A stretch of 8,823 bases of DNA, taken from Fidelibacterota bacterium. GTDB lineage: Bacteria > Fidelibacterota > Marinisomatia > Marinisomatales > UBA1611. Positions 1 to 6,117 of this stretch are shown here, in pieces. The stretch's first letter is position 1. Every line of letters starts with the position of its first letter. The notes under the pieces are model-generated. The model ran no database searches, was not told the origin of the DNA, and saw nothing but the letters and a program-made list of their open reading frames with translations. Where the stretch lies: contig NZIX01000054.1 of NCBI GenBank assembly GCA_002691785.1, forward strand, positions 15,514 through 24,336, written 5' to 3'. The position numbers and the translations under genes were made by a program.

Positions 1-590
1 GTTCCCCTTTCCGGGGTAAGTGTATAAGCAGAGATATGTTCAGGGTCTAATTTGATAATTGCCTTTAAATCTCTTAACCAAACATCCCAAGATTGACCTG
101 GAATTGAATATATCAAATCACAATTAATATTATTAAAACCACTTTCTCTAGCATAATCAAAAGTATCATAAACCTGTTTAACATCATGGATCCTTGTTAA
201 AAATTTTAATATAGAAGGTTCTAGAGATTGTACACCCATGGATAATCTATTAATACCGAGATCTTTAAATCTTTTTAATCTATCCTTGGGTGCTTCTCCG
301 GGGTTTACTTCAATGGTAAACTCTTTAACTTTATCTAGATTATGTTTTTTATGAAGAGCATTAATGATAAGTTCCATATACTTACTTTTTATCAGACTTG
401 GAGTTCCTCCACCAATAAAAATTGTATTTAATTCCCAGTTTGATGTGTCAACTTTACAACGTTTAATTTCTAAAATAAGAGATTGAACAAATTCAGGGAT
501 TGAATCTTCGTGACTGTTAATAGAGTAAAAATCACAATACATGCATTTAACTGTACAAAATGGAATATGGATGTATATACCAGATTTAAT
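1..590 (-). CDS. hemW: HemW-like radical SAM protein (heme chaperone, formerly 'oxygen-independent coproporphyrinogen oxidase-like'), partial, C-terminus outside window
   Basis: Reading the minus strand from 590 gives an open frame of about 196 codons that runs off the left edge. It begins (I/M)KSGIYIHIPFC, the usual HemW N-terminus. The [4Fe-4S]/SAM cysteines follow as CTVKCMYC (residues 12-19, CxxxCxxC). The next residues are DF, not the extra cysteine of true HemN, which favours HemW. Later family motifs are GGGTPS (60-65), EVNPGE, RLSMGVQS, a DLIYSIPGQ stretch and EHISAYTLTPE. HemW is known as a radical-SAM heme-binding protein thought to deliver heme to respiratory enzymes; it is not a proven oxidase. 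The C-terminal heme-binding and HemN_C parts lie outside the window. Oddity: no ATG, GTG or TTG lies in frame between the upstream TAA (636-638) and the cysteine motif. The ATT at 588-590 sits exactly where homologues have their initiator and is my chosen start. Family call is sure; the start is not. Confidence 0.9.
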   Translation of the reverse strand, partial: MKSGIYIHIPFCTVKCMYCDFYSINSHEDSIPEFVQSLILEIKRCKVDTSNWELNTIFIGGGTPSLIKSKYMELIINALHKKHNLDKVKEFTIEVNPGEAPKDRLKRFKDLGINRLSMGVQSLEPSILKFLTRIHDVKQVYDTFDYARESGFNNINCDLIYSIPGQSWDVWLRDLKAIIKLDPEHISAYTLTPERG

Positions 591-592
591 TT

Positions 593-623
593 TTGAACTT
601 TCTTTTTTTAAATTACGTATAAT
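593..623 (+). promoter_or_regulatory. Candidate sigma70-type promoter for the GNAT-ABC unit
   Basis: A perfect TATAAT lies at 618-623. TTGAAC at 593-598 matches TTGACA at four of six bases, with a 19-bp spacer, slightly longer than the optimal 17. Transcription would start near 630 and leave a leader of about 36 nt before the ATG at 666. The region is AT-rich, so chance matches are likely, and if the organism belongs to Bacteroidota the consensus would differ. The promoter would overlap the 5' end of the divergent hemW frame. Confidence 0.35.
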
Positions 624-665
624 TTTTTGCGTGATTTATGAAATTAGGTTTCCCAAATTTAGGCA

Positions 666-1085
666 ATGGAAATAAAGATTAATACAGTTACTACAGATCA
701 GGATTACAAAGATTGTTTATACATTAGAAATAAAGTATTCATTGAAGAGCAAAATATTAATGAAAAGTTAGAATATGATGATAAAAAAGTTAATGCAATC
801 TATATAGTAGCAAAAATTAATTTAATTGCAATAGGTACTGCTCGTTATCGATCTACTGAAATTGGAATGAAGCTAGAGAGATTTGCCGTATTAAAAGAGC
901 ATAGGAAATTTGGTGTTGGCTCTGCAATGGTATTGTTTCTTTTAAAGAAATTAAAAAATCAAAAAAGTATATACCTCAATTCTCAAAAAGATGTTGTTAA
1001 CTTTTACAAGAAATTAGGATTTGAAATAATTGGGGAGGCTTTTTATGAGGCGGGGATTGCTCACTACAAAATGAAATTAGCGTGA
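666..1085 (+). CDS. GNAT-family N-acetyltransferase, ElaA/YjcF-like
   Basis: A 139-residue single-domain GNAT, the normal size for the family. The N-terminal third has IRNKVFIEEQNI (residues 20-31), which matches the 'R..VFV.EQ' hallmark of the ElaA/YjcF subgroup. Motif A is LERFAVLKEHRKFGVGSAM (70-88); R80, G83 and G85 form the RxxGxG acetyl-CoA pyrophosphate loop. Motif B is VVNFYKKLGFE (110-120). The end, EAGIAHYKMKL (128-138), resembles the EAGIPHxxM tail of YjcF proteins. The protein should be soluble and transfer acetyl from acetyl-CoA to an amine, but the substrate is not predictable. The start at 666 is fixed, because an in-frame TAG lies at 660-662. Only a short AGG (661-663) precedes it, too close to be a good ribosome site. 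Its stop overlaps the next gene's GTG start by 4 nt, so the two are probably co-translated. Confidence 0.88.
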   Translation: MEIKINTVTTDQDYKDCLYIRNKVFIEEQNINEKLEYDDKKVNAIYIVAKINLIAIGTARYRSTEIGMKLERFAVLKEHRKFGVGSAMVLFLLKKLKNQKSIYLNSQKDVVNFYKKLGFEIIGEAFYEAGIAHYKMKLA

Positions 1086-2917
1086 AGAAAAAAAATAATA
1101 ATATCAAGAGAGTATTCAATCTATTAAGATCAGAAGTTTTAGTATTGTTTGTATCACTCTTTAATGGTCTATTTTATGTAATATTCAATAGTATTTCAAT
1201 TTGGTTGACGGCTTCATTAGTGAATAATGTTCTTTCAGATTACAGTAAACTTGTGGAAAAACATAATCAATTACTGCAAAAACAAATACCTACAATCAAT
1301 GATAAACTGAATGTTTTTGTTAATAACTTGATCTTAAGAGATTCTAATATTGAGACTTTGAAGATATTGTGTTTTTCAATTATATCTATTTTTATTCTTA
1401 AAAACCTTTTTCTTTATTTAAAAAATCTTACCATGTCAATTATTCAACTACGTTTGGTTACTAAGCTTAGGAATGATATTTATAAACATATTCAAATGTT
1501 ACCATTGAGATATTTTAATAAAAGAAAGTATGGTGATATTACATCAGTGATCATTAATGATGTTGGTACGTTTAATAAATCTATTGGAACCACATTTCAT
1601 AAGATCATTGTTGAACCAATTAATATTGTTTTTTTCACGATTTTACTTTTTATTATAAGTGCCAAATTAATGCTTGTTGCAGTATTGATCATTCCATTTT
1701 CTCAATTTTTAATTCAATTTATCGGGAAAAGTATAAGGAGGAAAGCGAGAAGGAATACAAGACAAATCGGTGGAATCTTAGCTATAATTACGGAGAATAT
1801 TTCATCCATAAGATTAGTTAAGGCCTTTTCAACAGAAAAAAATGAAAGCAAACGCTTTAATGAAGAATCTTGGAAATATTATAACCTATTACTAAGATCT
1901 GCAAAATTAAAACATATTTCTTCTCCAATTATTGAGGCAATAGGCGTTTCAATGGCGGTATTATTATTATGGATGGGTGGTTCGGAAGTAATTGTTGGGA
2001 AAGAGTTATCCTCAGAGGATTTTTTAAGATTTATGTTCTTATTATTTTCTATGTTGGCTCCAATTAGATCTTTAAGTAATGTTAACATAACCCTTCAAAA
2101 TGGATACGCGTCTGCAGAAAGAATATTTGAATTGTTGGATGAGCGTTCTGAGGCAGAAGATTTTGGAAAAAGTAGAATTTATTCGATTAATTCAGGATTA
2201 AGATTTGAAAATGTAAAATTCCGATATGGAGATGAATCTTTTAGTCTCGATAATATTAGTTTTAAACTAAAAAAAGGATGCATGGTTGCATTGGTGGGAG
2301 AAAGTGGTTCAGGTAAATCGACTATAGCAGATTTAATTCCTAGATTTTATAATTTATCCAATGGATCCATAAAGATAGATGATAAAAATATCAATGATAT
2401 TAGTTTGAAATCACTTAGAAACTTGATGGGGATAGTCACTCAAGAAACAATATTATTAAATACAGATATTAAATCAAACATTGTATATGGGGCAGATAAA
2501 ATAAATGTATCAATGTTAAAAAGTTCGGCTCTAGCTGCAAATGCAATTGAATTCATTGAACAATTTAAAGATGGTTTTGATACAATTGTTGGTGAAAAAG
2601 GTGTGAGATTATCAGGAGGTCAAAAACAAAGAATAGCGATAGCTAGAGCAATATACAGAAATCCTCCATTGCTTATTTTAGATGAGGCAACTTCAGCCTT
2701 AGATTCCCAATCTGAAAAAAAAGTACAAATTGCTATTGAAAATTTAATGCAGGATAGAACCGTTTTGGTAATAGCTCACCGGTTATCAACTGTAAAAAGA
2801 GCTGATCAAATAATTGTCTTAAAAGATGGCAGAATCATCGAAAAAGGGAATCATAAAAATCTATATAAAAATGAAGGTGTCTATTATAATTTGTATAATT
2901 CTCAATTTGATAATTGA
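1082..2917 (+). CDS. MsbA-like ABC exporter half-transporter (fused membrane and ATPase domains)
   Basis: A 611-residue type IV half-transporter with an N-terminal membrane domain (about 1-340) and a C-terminal nucleotide-binding domain (about 372-611); it should work as a homodimer in the inner membrane. The membrane helices I place are about 18-45, 92-116, 174-192, 196-216, 280-298 and 311-328. The ATPase motifs are all intact: A-loop Y382, Walker A GESGSGKST (406-414), Q-loop Q454, signature LSGGQ (510-514), Walker B LLILDE (530-535) with D-loop SALD, and H-loop H566. The order and length resemble MsbA/lipid A flippases and related lipid or drug exporters; the substrate cannot be assigned. 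The loop between helices 1 and 2 (about 46-91) is long and charged, with a heptad-like start (LSDYSKLVEKHNQLLQKQ). It starts at a GTG that overlaps the GNAT stop by 4 nt, with no clear ribosome site, so translational coupling is likely. Its last 16 nt overlap the convergent neuA gene. Confidence 0.92.
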   Translation: MKKKNNNIKRVFNLLRSEVLVLFVSLFNGLFYVIFNSISIWLTASLVNNVLSDYSKLVEKHNQLLQKQIPTINDKLNVFVNNLILRDSNIETLKILCFSIISIFILKNLFLYLKNLTMSIIQLRLVTKLRNDIYKHIQMLPLRYFNKRKYGDITSVIINDVGTFNKSIGTTFHKIIVEPINIVFFTILLFIISAKLMLVAVLIIPFSQFLIQFIGKSIRRKARRNTRQIGGILAIITENISSIRLVKAFSTEKNESKRFNEESWKYYNLLLRSAKLKHISSPIIEAIGVSMAVLLLWMGGSEVIVGKELSSEDFLRFMFLLFSMLAPIRSLSNVNITLQNGYASAERIFELLDERSEAEDFGKSRIYSINSGLRFENVKFRYGDESFSLDNISFKLKKGCMVALVGESGSGKSTIADLIPRFYNLSNGSIKIDDKNINDISLKSLRNLMGIVTQETILLNTDIKSNIVYGADKINVSMLKSSALAANAIEFIEQFKDGFDTIVGEKGVRLSGGQKQRIAIARAIYRNPPLLILDEATSALDSQSEKKVQIAIENLMQDRTVLVIAHRLSTVKRADQIIVLKDGRIIEKGNHKNLYKNEGVYYNLYNSQFDN

Positions 2918-4062
2918 TTTGTAATTAATTCAATAAATTCTCTGACACATCCATGACCTCCTTTAGATTTGCATACATATTCAGCTATTTGAATATTAAT
3001 TGCATGTGCATCAGAGGGGACACCTGAGAATCCTACCTCTTTCAGTAATTCAGTATCATTTACATCATCACCTATAAAAGCAACTTGATGTAAGCCTATT
3101 CCCTCTGTTTTACAAATCTCTTTTACTTTTTCCAACTTATTATTTATTCCCTGTTCAATATAATCAAATTTTAATTTCTTACCTCTTTGGTATACTAATT
3201 TTGTATTTTCGGAAGTGATTATAGCTGTTTTTATTTTATTTTCTCTTAAAATTTCAATACCTTTCCCATCTCGGGTATTAAATTTTTTTGATTCATCTCC
3301 ATTTTCTGAGTAATACATCCCACTATCAGTAAGAACACCATCCACATCAGTAGCAAATAACTTTATTGAAAACTTTTTTTCCCCAAGTTTAATGATTTCA
3401 TTTTTCATTATTGCTTCGTTAACAATCCAATCAATTTCTTCATCGATTTCATAATAAGTCTTATCTGACATTTCATATTTAATTGTTTTTCCTGAGATCC
3501 TACATTTTGTATTTTCTAAAGCTGATTTTGAAGTAATATAAAATGCGCCATTTTCTACAAGATATCCTTTAAAGTTTTGTCTTCGCGGACGCAAGGAAGG
3601 TTCATAGTTTAAGGGGTAGATATAATCATTTTTGGATTCCCAAATAAATCTCTTTTGTCGGACAACTGAAACAAGGCTAATTGCATCACTATCTTTATAG
3701 TATTTTATAGCATTTGTAAGATCTTCGTAGCTGATGTGTGGAGAGGTAGATTGAATTAGAACAATTATTTTAAATTTAGTCGATTTTGAAAATTCTAACA
3801 TAGCACTTTCAGTTGATGCTTCATCAGTTGCAGTTTCTGGGCTTCGATTAATAATTTTCAACTTTTTACTCTTTATACTTCTTAATGAATCTTTTATTAG
3901 CCTTCCATCTGTAGAAACAAAGACTTTATCAATATATCTACATTTTATTGCAGCTAAAACGCTCCAATGAATTAAAGGTTTCCCAAAAAAAGTTTTACAA
4001 TTTTTGTTTGGAATACTTTTACTTCCAGCTCTTGCCGGGATTAATGCAACTATTTTCCCCAT
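2902..4062 (-). CDS. neuA: Bifunctional CMP-nonulosonic (sialic) acid synthetase fused to a KdsC-type HAD phosphatase
   Basis: This 386-residue protein has two domains. Residues 1-228 are a cytidylyltransferase that joins CTP and a nonulosonic acid to give CMP-sugar. Its motifs are ALIPARAGSKSIPNKN (6-21), RSPETATDEAS (73-83), IQSTSP (103-108), LRPRRQ (157-162), and the acidic EIDEEIDW (205-212) whose aspartates bind metal. Residues 232-386 are a C0-type HAD phosphatase like KdsC: motif I DVDGVLTD (239-246, nucleophile D239 and acid/base D241), motif II IITSE (281-285), motif III K309, motif IV GDDVND (331-336), and the closing GGHGCVREF. All catalytic residues are kept, so the domain looks active. 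E285, R293 and K296 align by eye with E56, R64 and K67 of the Bacteroides KDN-9-phosphate phosphatase as I recall it. KdsC has an arginine at the Glu position. This suggests removal of a 9-phosphate. Typical stand-alone NeuA is about 230 residues. The start overlaps neuB by 13 nt. The same domain pairing occurs in animal CMAS. Confidence 0.9.
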   Translation of the reverse strand: MGKIVALIPARAGSKSIPNKNCKTFFGKPLIHWSVLAAIKCRYIDKVFVSTDGRLIKDSLRSIKSKKLKIINRSPETATDEASTESAMLEFSKSTKFKIIVLIQSTSPHISYEDLTNAIKYYKDSDAISLVSVVRQKRFIWESKNDYIYPLNYEPSLRPRRQNFKGYLVENGAFYITSKSALENTKCRISGKTIKYEMSDKTYYEIDEEIDWIVNEAIMKNEIIKLGEKKFSIKLFATDVDGVLTDSGMYYSENGDESKKFNTRDGKGIEILRENKIKTAIITSENTKLVYQRGKKLKFDYIEQGINNKLEKVKEICKTEGIGLHQVAFIGDDVNDTELLKEVGFSGVPSDAHAINIQIAEYVCKSKGGHGCVREFIELITNQLSN

Positions 4063-4928
4063 ACTATTTGACTTTTCTTTAGCTTTTCTCTTTGAACTTT
4101 TTCGATTTCTAAAATTTCGGCATTCTTAAATTTTAAACTTTTAGATAATGCTTCAAGATCCCGTACTAGTTTTCTAAATCCTTCAGGTTCTAGAGATGCC
4201 GCATGATCAGTACCTTTCCATGTGCGATCTAATGTAAAATGTCTTTCAATCCATTCAGCTCCAAGCATAAAGGCACCTAAATCTATGGCAATTCCTAAAT
4301 GATGCCCCGAAAATCCGATTGAGTTAACTTTTTCTGAGTATGTTTTTCTTAATCTTGATATCTCGTTCAAGCAAACATCTTCAAAAGGGACAGGATATCC
4401 TGCTGTGCAACTATATATAATCAAATCATCACATCTATGATGTTGTATGAAAAAATCTAAAATATCTTTTTCTTCACTTTTGCTTGTCATTCCAAATGAT
4501 ATATGGATCTTCCCAATATATTTTTCGCAAAGCACTTTTAATAAATTTTTATTTAAGTTGCATGCGCTTGGTACTTTAATAAATTTAGGATTTAAGGATA
4601 TTATATCCGTTGCAGATTGCACATCCCAAACTGATGATGAATAAATTAAATCCAATGAATCACAATACTCTTTAAGCTCATAATGCTGATCTAAGTTGAA
4701 TTCTAAAAATTCTCTATGTTCGCCATAGGTTTTTCCATATGAATTTATTGGATTAGGGTGCGGGTTATTATATTCTATTTCGGAAAGTAAAGCTCTAGGA
4801 GTTCTTTTTTGAAATTTAACAACATCAACCTTACAGTAAACTTTGGCTGTCAAAATCATTCTTTTAGCAATTTTAATATCCCCTAGGTGGTTACAACCTA
4901 TTTCTGCTACAACTTTTGGTTTTTTCAT
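4050..4928 (-). CDS. neuB: Nonulosonic acid synthase (NeuB family), short form without SAF domain
   Basis: NeuB enzymes condense phosphoenolpyruvate with a mannose-type sugar (ManNAc, ManNAc-6-phosphate or mannose-6-phosphate) to make a nine-carbon ulosonic acid. The TIM-barrel motifs are present: VAEIGCNHLGD (7-17, E9), VVKFQKR (36-42, K38), FIKVPSACN (116-124, K118), GFSGHHLG (205-212) and WIERHFTLDRTWKGTDHAASLEPEGF at 226-251, with H210 and H230 as likely metal ligands. At 292 residues it ends right after the barrel and a charged helix (270-285). Classical NeuB of about 345 residues carries a C-terminal antifreeze-like SAF domain; here the gene stops at a TAG with no trace of one. In the Neisseria enzyme an arginine from that domain contacts the N-acetyl group of the substrate, so its absence may mean another substrate. 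The ATG at 4928 follows the upstream gene's stop by 7 nt, and the end overlaps neuA by 13 nt, indicating one operon. No ribosome site is visible. Confidence 0.92.
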   Translation of the reverse strand: MKKPKVVAEIGCNHLGDIKIAKRMILTAKVYCKVDVVKFQKRTPRALLSEIEYNNPHPNPINSYGKTYGEHREFLEFNLDQHYELKEYCDSLDLIYSSSVWDVQSATDIISLNPKFIKVPSACNLNKNLLKVLCEKYIGKIHISFGMTSKSEEKDILDFFIQHHRCDDLIIYSCTAGYPVPFEDVCLNEISRLRKTYSEKVNSIGFSGHHLGIAIDLGAFMLGAEWIERHFTLDRTWKGTDHAASLEPEGFRKLVRDLEALSKSLKFKNAEILEIEKVQREKLKKSQIVWGK

Positions 4929-4935
4929 ATTTACT

Positions 4936-5949
4936 TTAAAAGTGAATTTTTTTCACTTGTTCCTTTATTTTTGGAAAATAGTCGATACCTAAAAATATCT
5001 TTTTGTTAATGCAATTTAAGTTATCCAATGCACTAGACCAAATAGTTATTCCTTTTTCAAATTTTAAATCATCAAAAATATTTAATATTTCTAAGGGGAA
5101 ATCTTTTGATAATACTCTAATATCTTTATCAAAGTAAGATTCATAGTTAGTCTTTTCTCTAGGGTGAACCTTTATGTAAATATTTTTACCGTTTGTATGT
5201 GAATCAATAATATCTTTGTAAATAGCTACTTTTTGTTTTTCTGTTATTGATCTACTATCTTCAGATAAGGGTTGAGTAATAATTAAACTGTTATTCTGCC
5301 CACAAATATTTAATTCAGTATTTAAAAAAATCTCTTTTATTATGCTCTTTTCAGCTCGTTTGATGAGTTTTTTTAAATCAAATTTAATACCTTTAGCTCT
5401 AACTCTTTTAGGTAACTTATCAGGAGATTGAACGTGTATTTCTTTGATACAATCATCAATACCTTCCCCGATGAAAGATTTATAAATATACTTTCTTTTA
5501 TAAATCTTTAAAAATCCTAATCTAGAGATATAATTCCTTTGGCCATCCTCTATCATTCTGAAAAAATTGTTTTTGTATTTATTAACAAAGTAAGCTGTTA
5601 CATGTCCAAGATTGAAGAATAGATTGATTTCACTATTTAATATTTCATTATGAACTTTTAAAATCTTTGAATTTTCATTGACAGATTTTTCAATACATTC
5701 TTTTCTGAAAAAAGTTTTTCTAAAAAGTGAAAATTTATTATACTCAGGTCTAATTTTTAAACGTTGTTTTAAAAAAATAATCTTGTTAAAAACTTTCTTT
5801 TTTTTTAATTCTGGTATATAATTACTTAAGCTAGGCGTAAAATCTGTAATTATTAAATTAGCATTTCTATGGTTTAATGATTTAATGACTGCTATAAATA
5901 AGTGGTAAACTGTTTCGCAGACAAAGGTTTGTTTTATATTGGAATTCAT
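4936..5949 (-). CDS. Sialyltransferase-like glycosyltransferase (GT52/GT38-type, GT-B fold)
   Basis: A 337-residue protein from the ATG at 5949. The N-terminus NIKQTFVCETVYHLFIAV looks like the 'F.C.T.YHL..A' start of capsular and LOS sialyltransferases. Three signature motifs of bacterial GT-B sialyltransferases are visible: the acidic EDG (134-136 in MIEDGQRNY), HP (262-263 in IKVHPRE, with a general acid histidine) and the serine pair SS (305-306 in IWSSALDN). TQPLSEDS (225-232) is also typical of GT52. The predicted job is transfer of the CMP-activated nonulosonic acid onto a surface glycan at the cytoplasmic face. This fits its place as first gene of the operon with neuB (7 nt gap) and neuA. 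A longer frame begins at a TTG at 5982, adding 11 residues, but the added segment (ISSSLYIICA) is not family-like and both starts lack a ribosome site; I prefer ATG 5949. Linkage, acceptor and whether it makes single additions or a polymer cannot be told. It is very lysine-rich. Confidence 0.75.
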   Translation of the reverse strand: MNSNIKQTFVCETVYHLFIAVIKSLNHRNANLIITDFTPSLSNYIPELKKKKVFNKIIFLKQRLKIRPEYNKFSLFRKTFFRKECIEKSVNENSKILKVHNEILNSEINLFFNLGHVTAYFVNKYKNNFFRMIEDGQRNYISRLGFLKIYKRKYIYKSFIGEGIDDCIKEIHVQSPDKLPKRVRAKGIKFDLKKLIKRAEKSIIKEIFLNTELNICGQNNSLIITQPLSEDSRSITEKQKVAIYKDIIDSHTNGKNIYIKVHPREKTNYESYFDKDIRVLSKDFPLEILNIFDDLKFEKGITIWSSALDNLNCINKKIFLGIDYFPKIKEQVKKIHF

Positions 5950-6117
5950 TGCACAAATTATGTATAAACTAGATGAAATCAAAAAGACTGTTAAGTTTGC
6001 TTTGAAGAAGATTAAAAGCAGCCTTGTGGTTGAAAAATATTAGAAAATATGATCCATAAAATAAAAGTGAAAAGTTAAGAGTTAATGAAATTTGAAATTT
6101 TAGAAATATTATAATTT
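5950..6117. promoter_or_regulatory. Divergent intergenic region between the two surface-glycan modules
   Basis: This 168-bp gap must hold the promoters for the minus-strand GT-neuB-neuA operon and the plus-strand phosphotransferase operon, unless either is read from elsewhere. It is extremely AT-rich. ATTATAAT at 6108-6115 reads as TATAAT on both strands, but it is only 2 nt from the plus-strand ATG and has no partner -35 for the minus strand, so I do not call it a promoter. Two imperfect AT-rich copies of a TTGAAA..TAGAAATAT-like stretch lie at 6030-6050 and 6092-6110. A short plus-strand frame at 5973-6059, interrupted by one TGA, is described in the findings. No terminator hairpin or RNA gene is seen. 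Confidence 0.5.

Noticed and set aside
1..590. True HemN (oxygen-independent coproporphyrinogen III oxidase)
   Set aside because: The cysteine motif is followed by Asp-Phe and lacks the additional cysteine of HemN, and the N-terminus is the short HemW type.
1879..2088. Minus-strand open frame of 69 codons inside the ABC exporter gene
   Set aside because: It lies wholly antisense to a conserved membrane-domain segment, has no recognisable motif and no ribosome site; it is a by-product of AT-rich codon use.
2902..4062. HAD half of neuA as KdsC, implying KDO synthesis
   Set aside because: The domain resembles KdsC, but it is fused to a CMP-sialate synthetase, is next to neuB, and has Glu instead of the KdsC-type Arg after motif II, so a nonulosonate phosphate is the better substrate guess.
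4447..4644. Plus-strand open frame of 65 codons inside neuB
   Set aside because: It is antisense to the conserved NeuB barrel, and its sequence is explained by the complement of NeuB codons.
5950..5982. TTG-initiated 11-residue extension of the glycosyltransferase
   Set aside because: The added residues do not resemble the family N-terminus, while the ATG at 5949 gives a family-like start a few residues before the conserved beta strand. Neither has a ribosome site, so the ATG is preferred.
6108..6115. ATTATAAT as a promoter -10 for the plus-strand phosphotransferase operon
   Set aside because: It ends 2 nt before the start codon, so transcription would begin inside the gene; no matching -35 was found for the minus strand either. 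Likely chance in AT-rich DNA.
6030..6115. Pair of imperfect AT-rich direct repeats as an operator
   Set aside because: The two copies need gaps to align and consist almost only of A and T, so they are not distinguishable from background.
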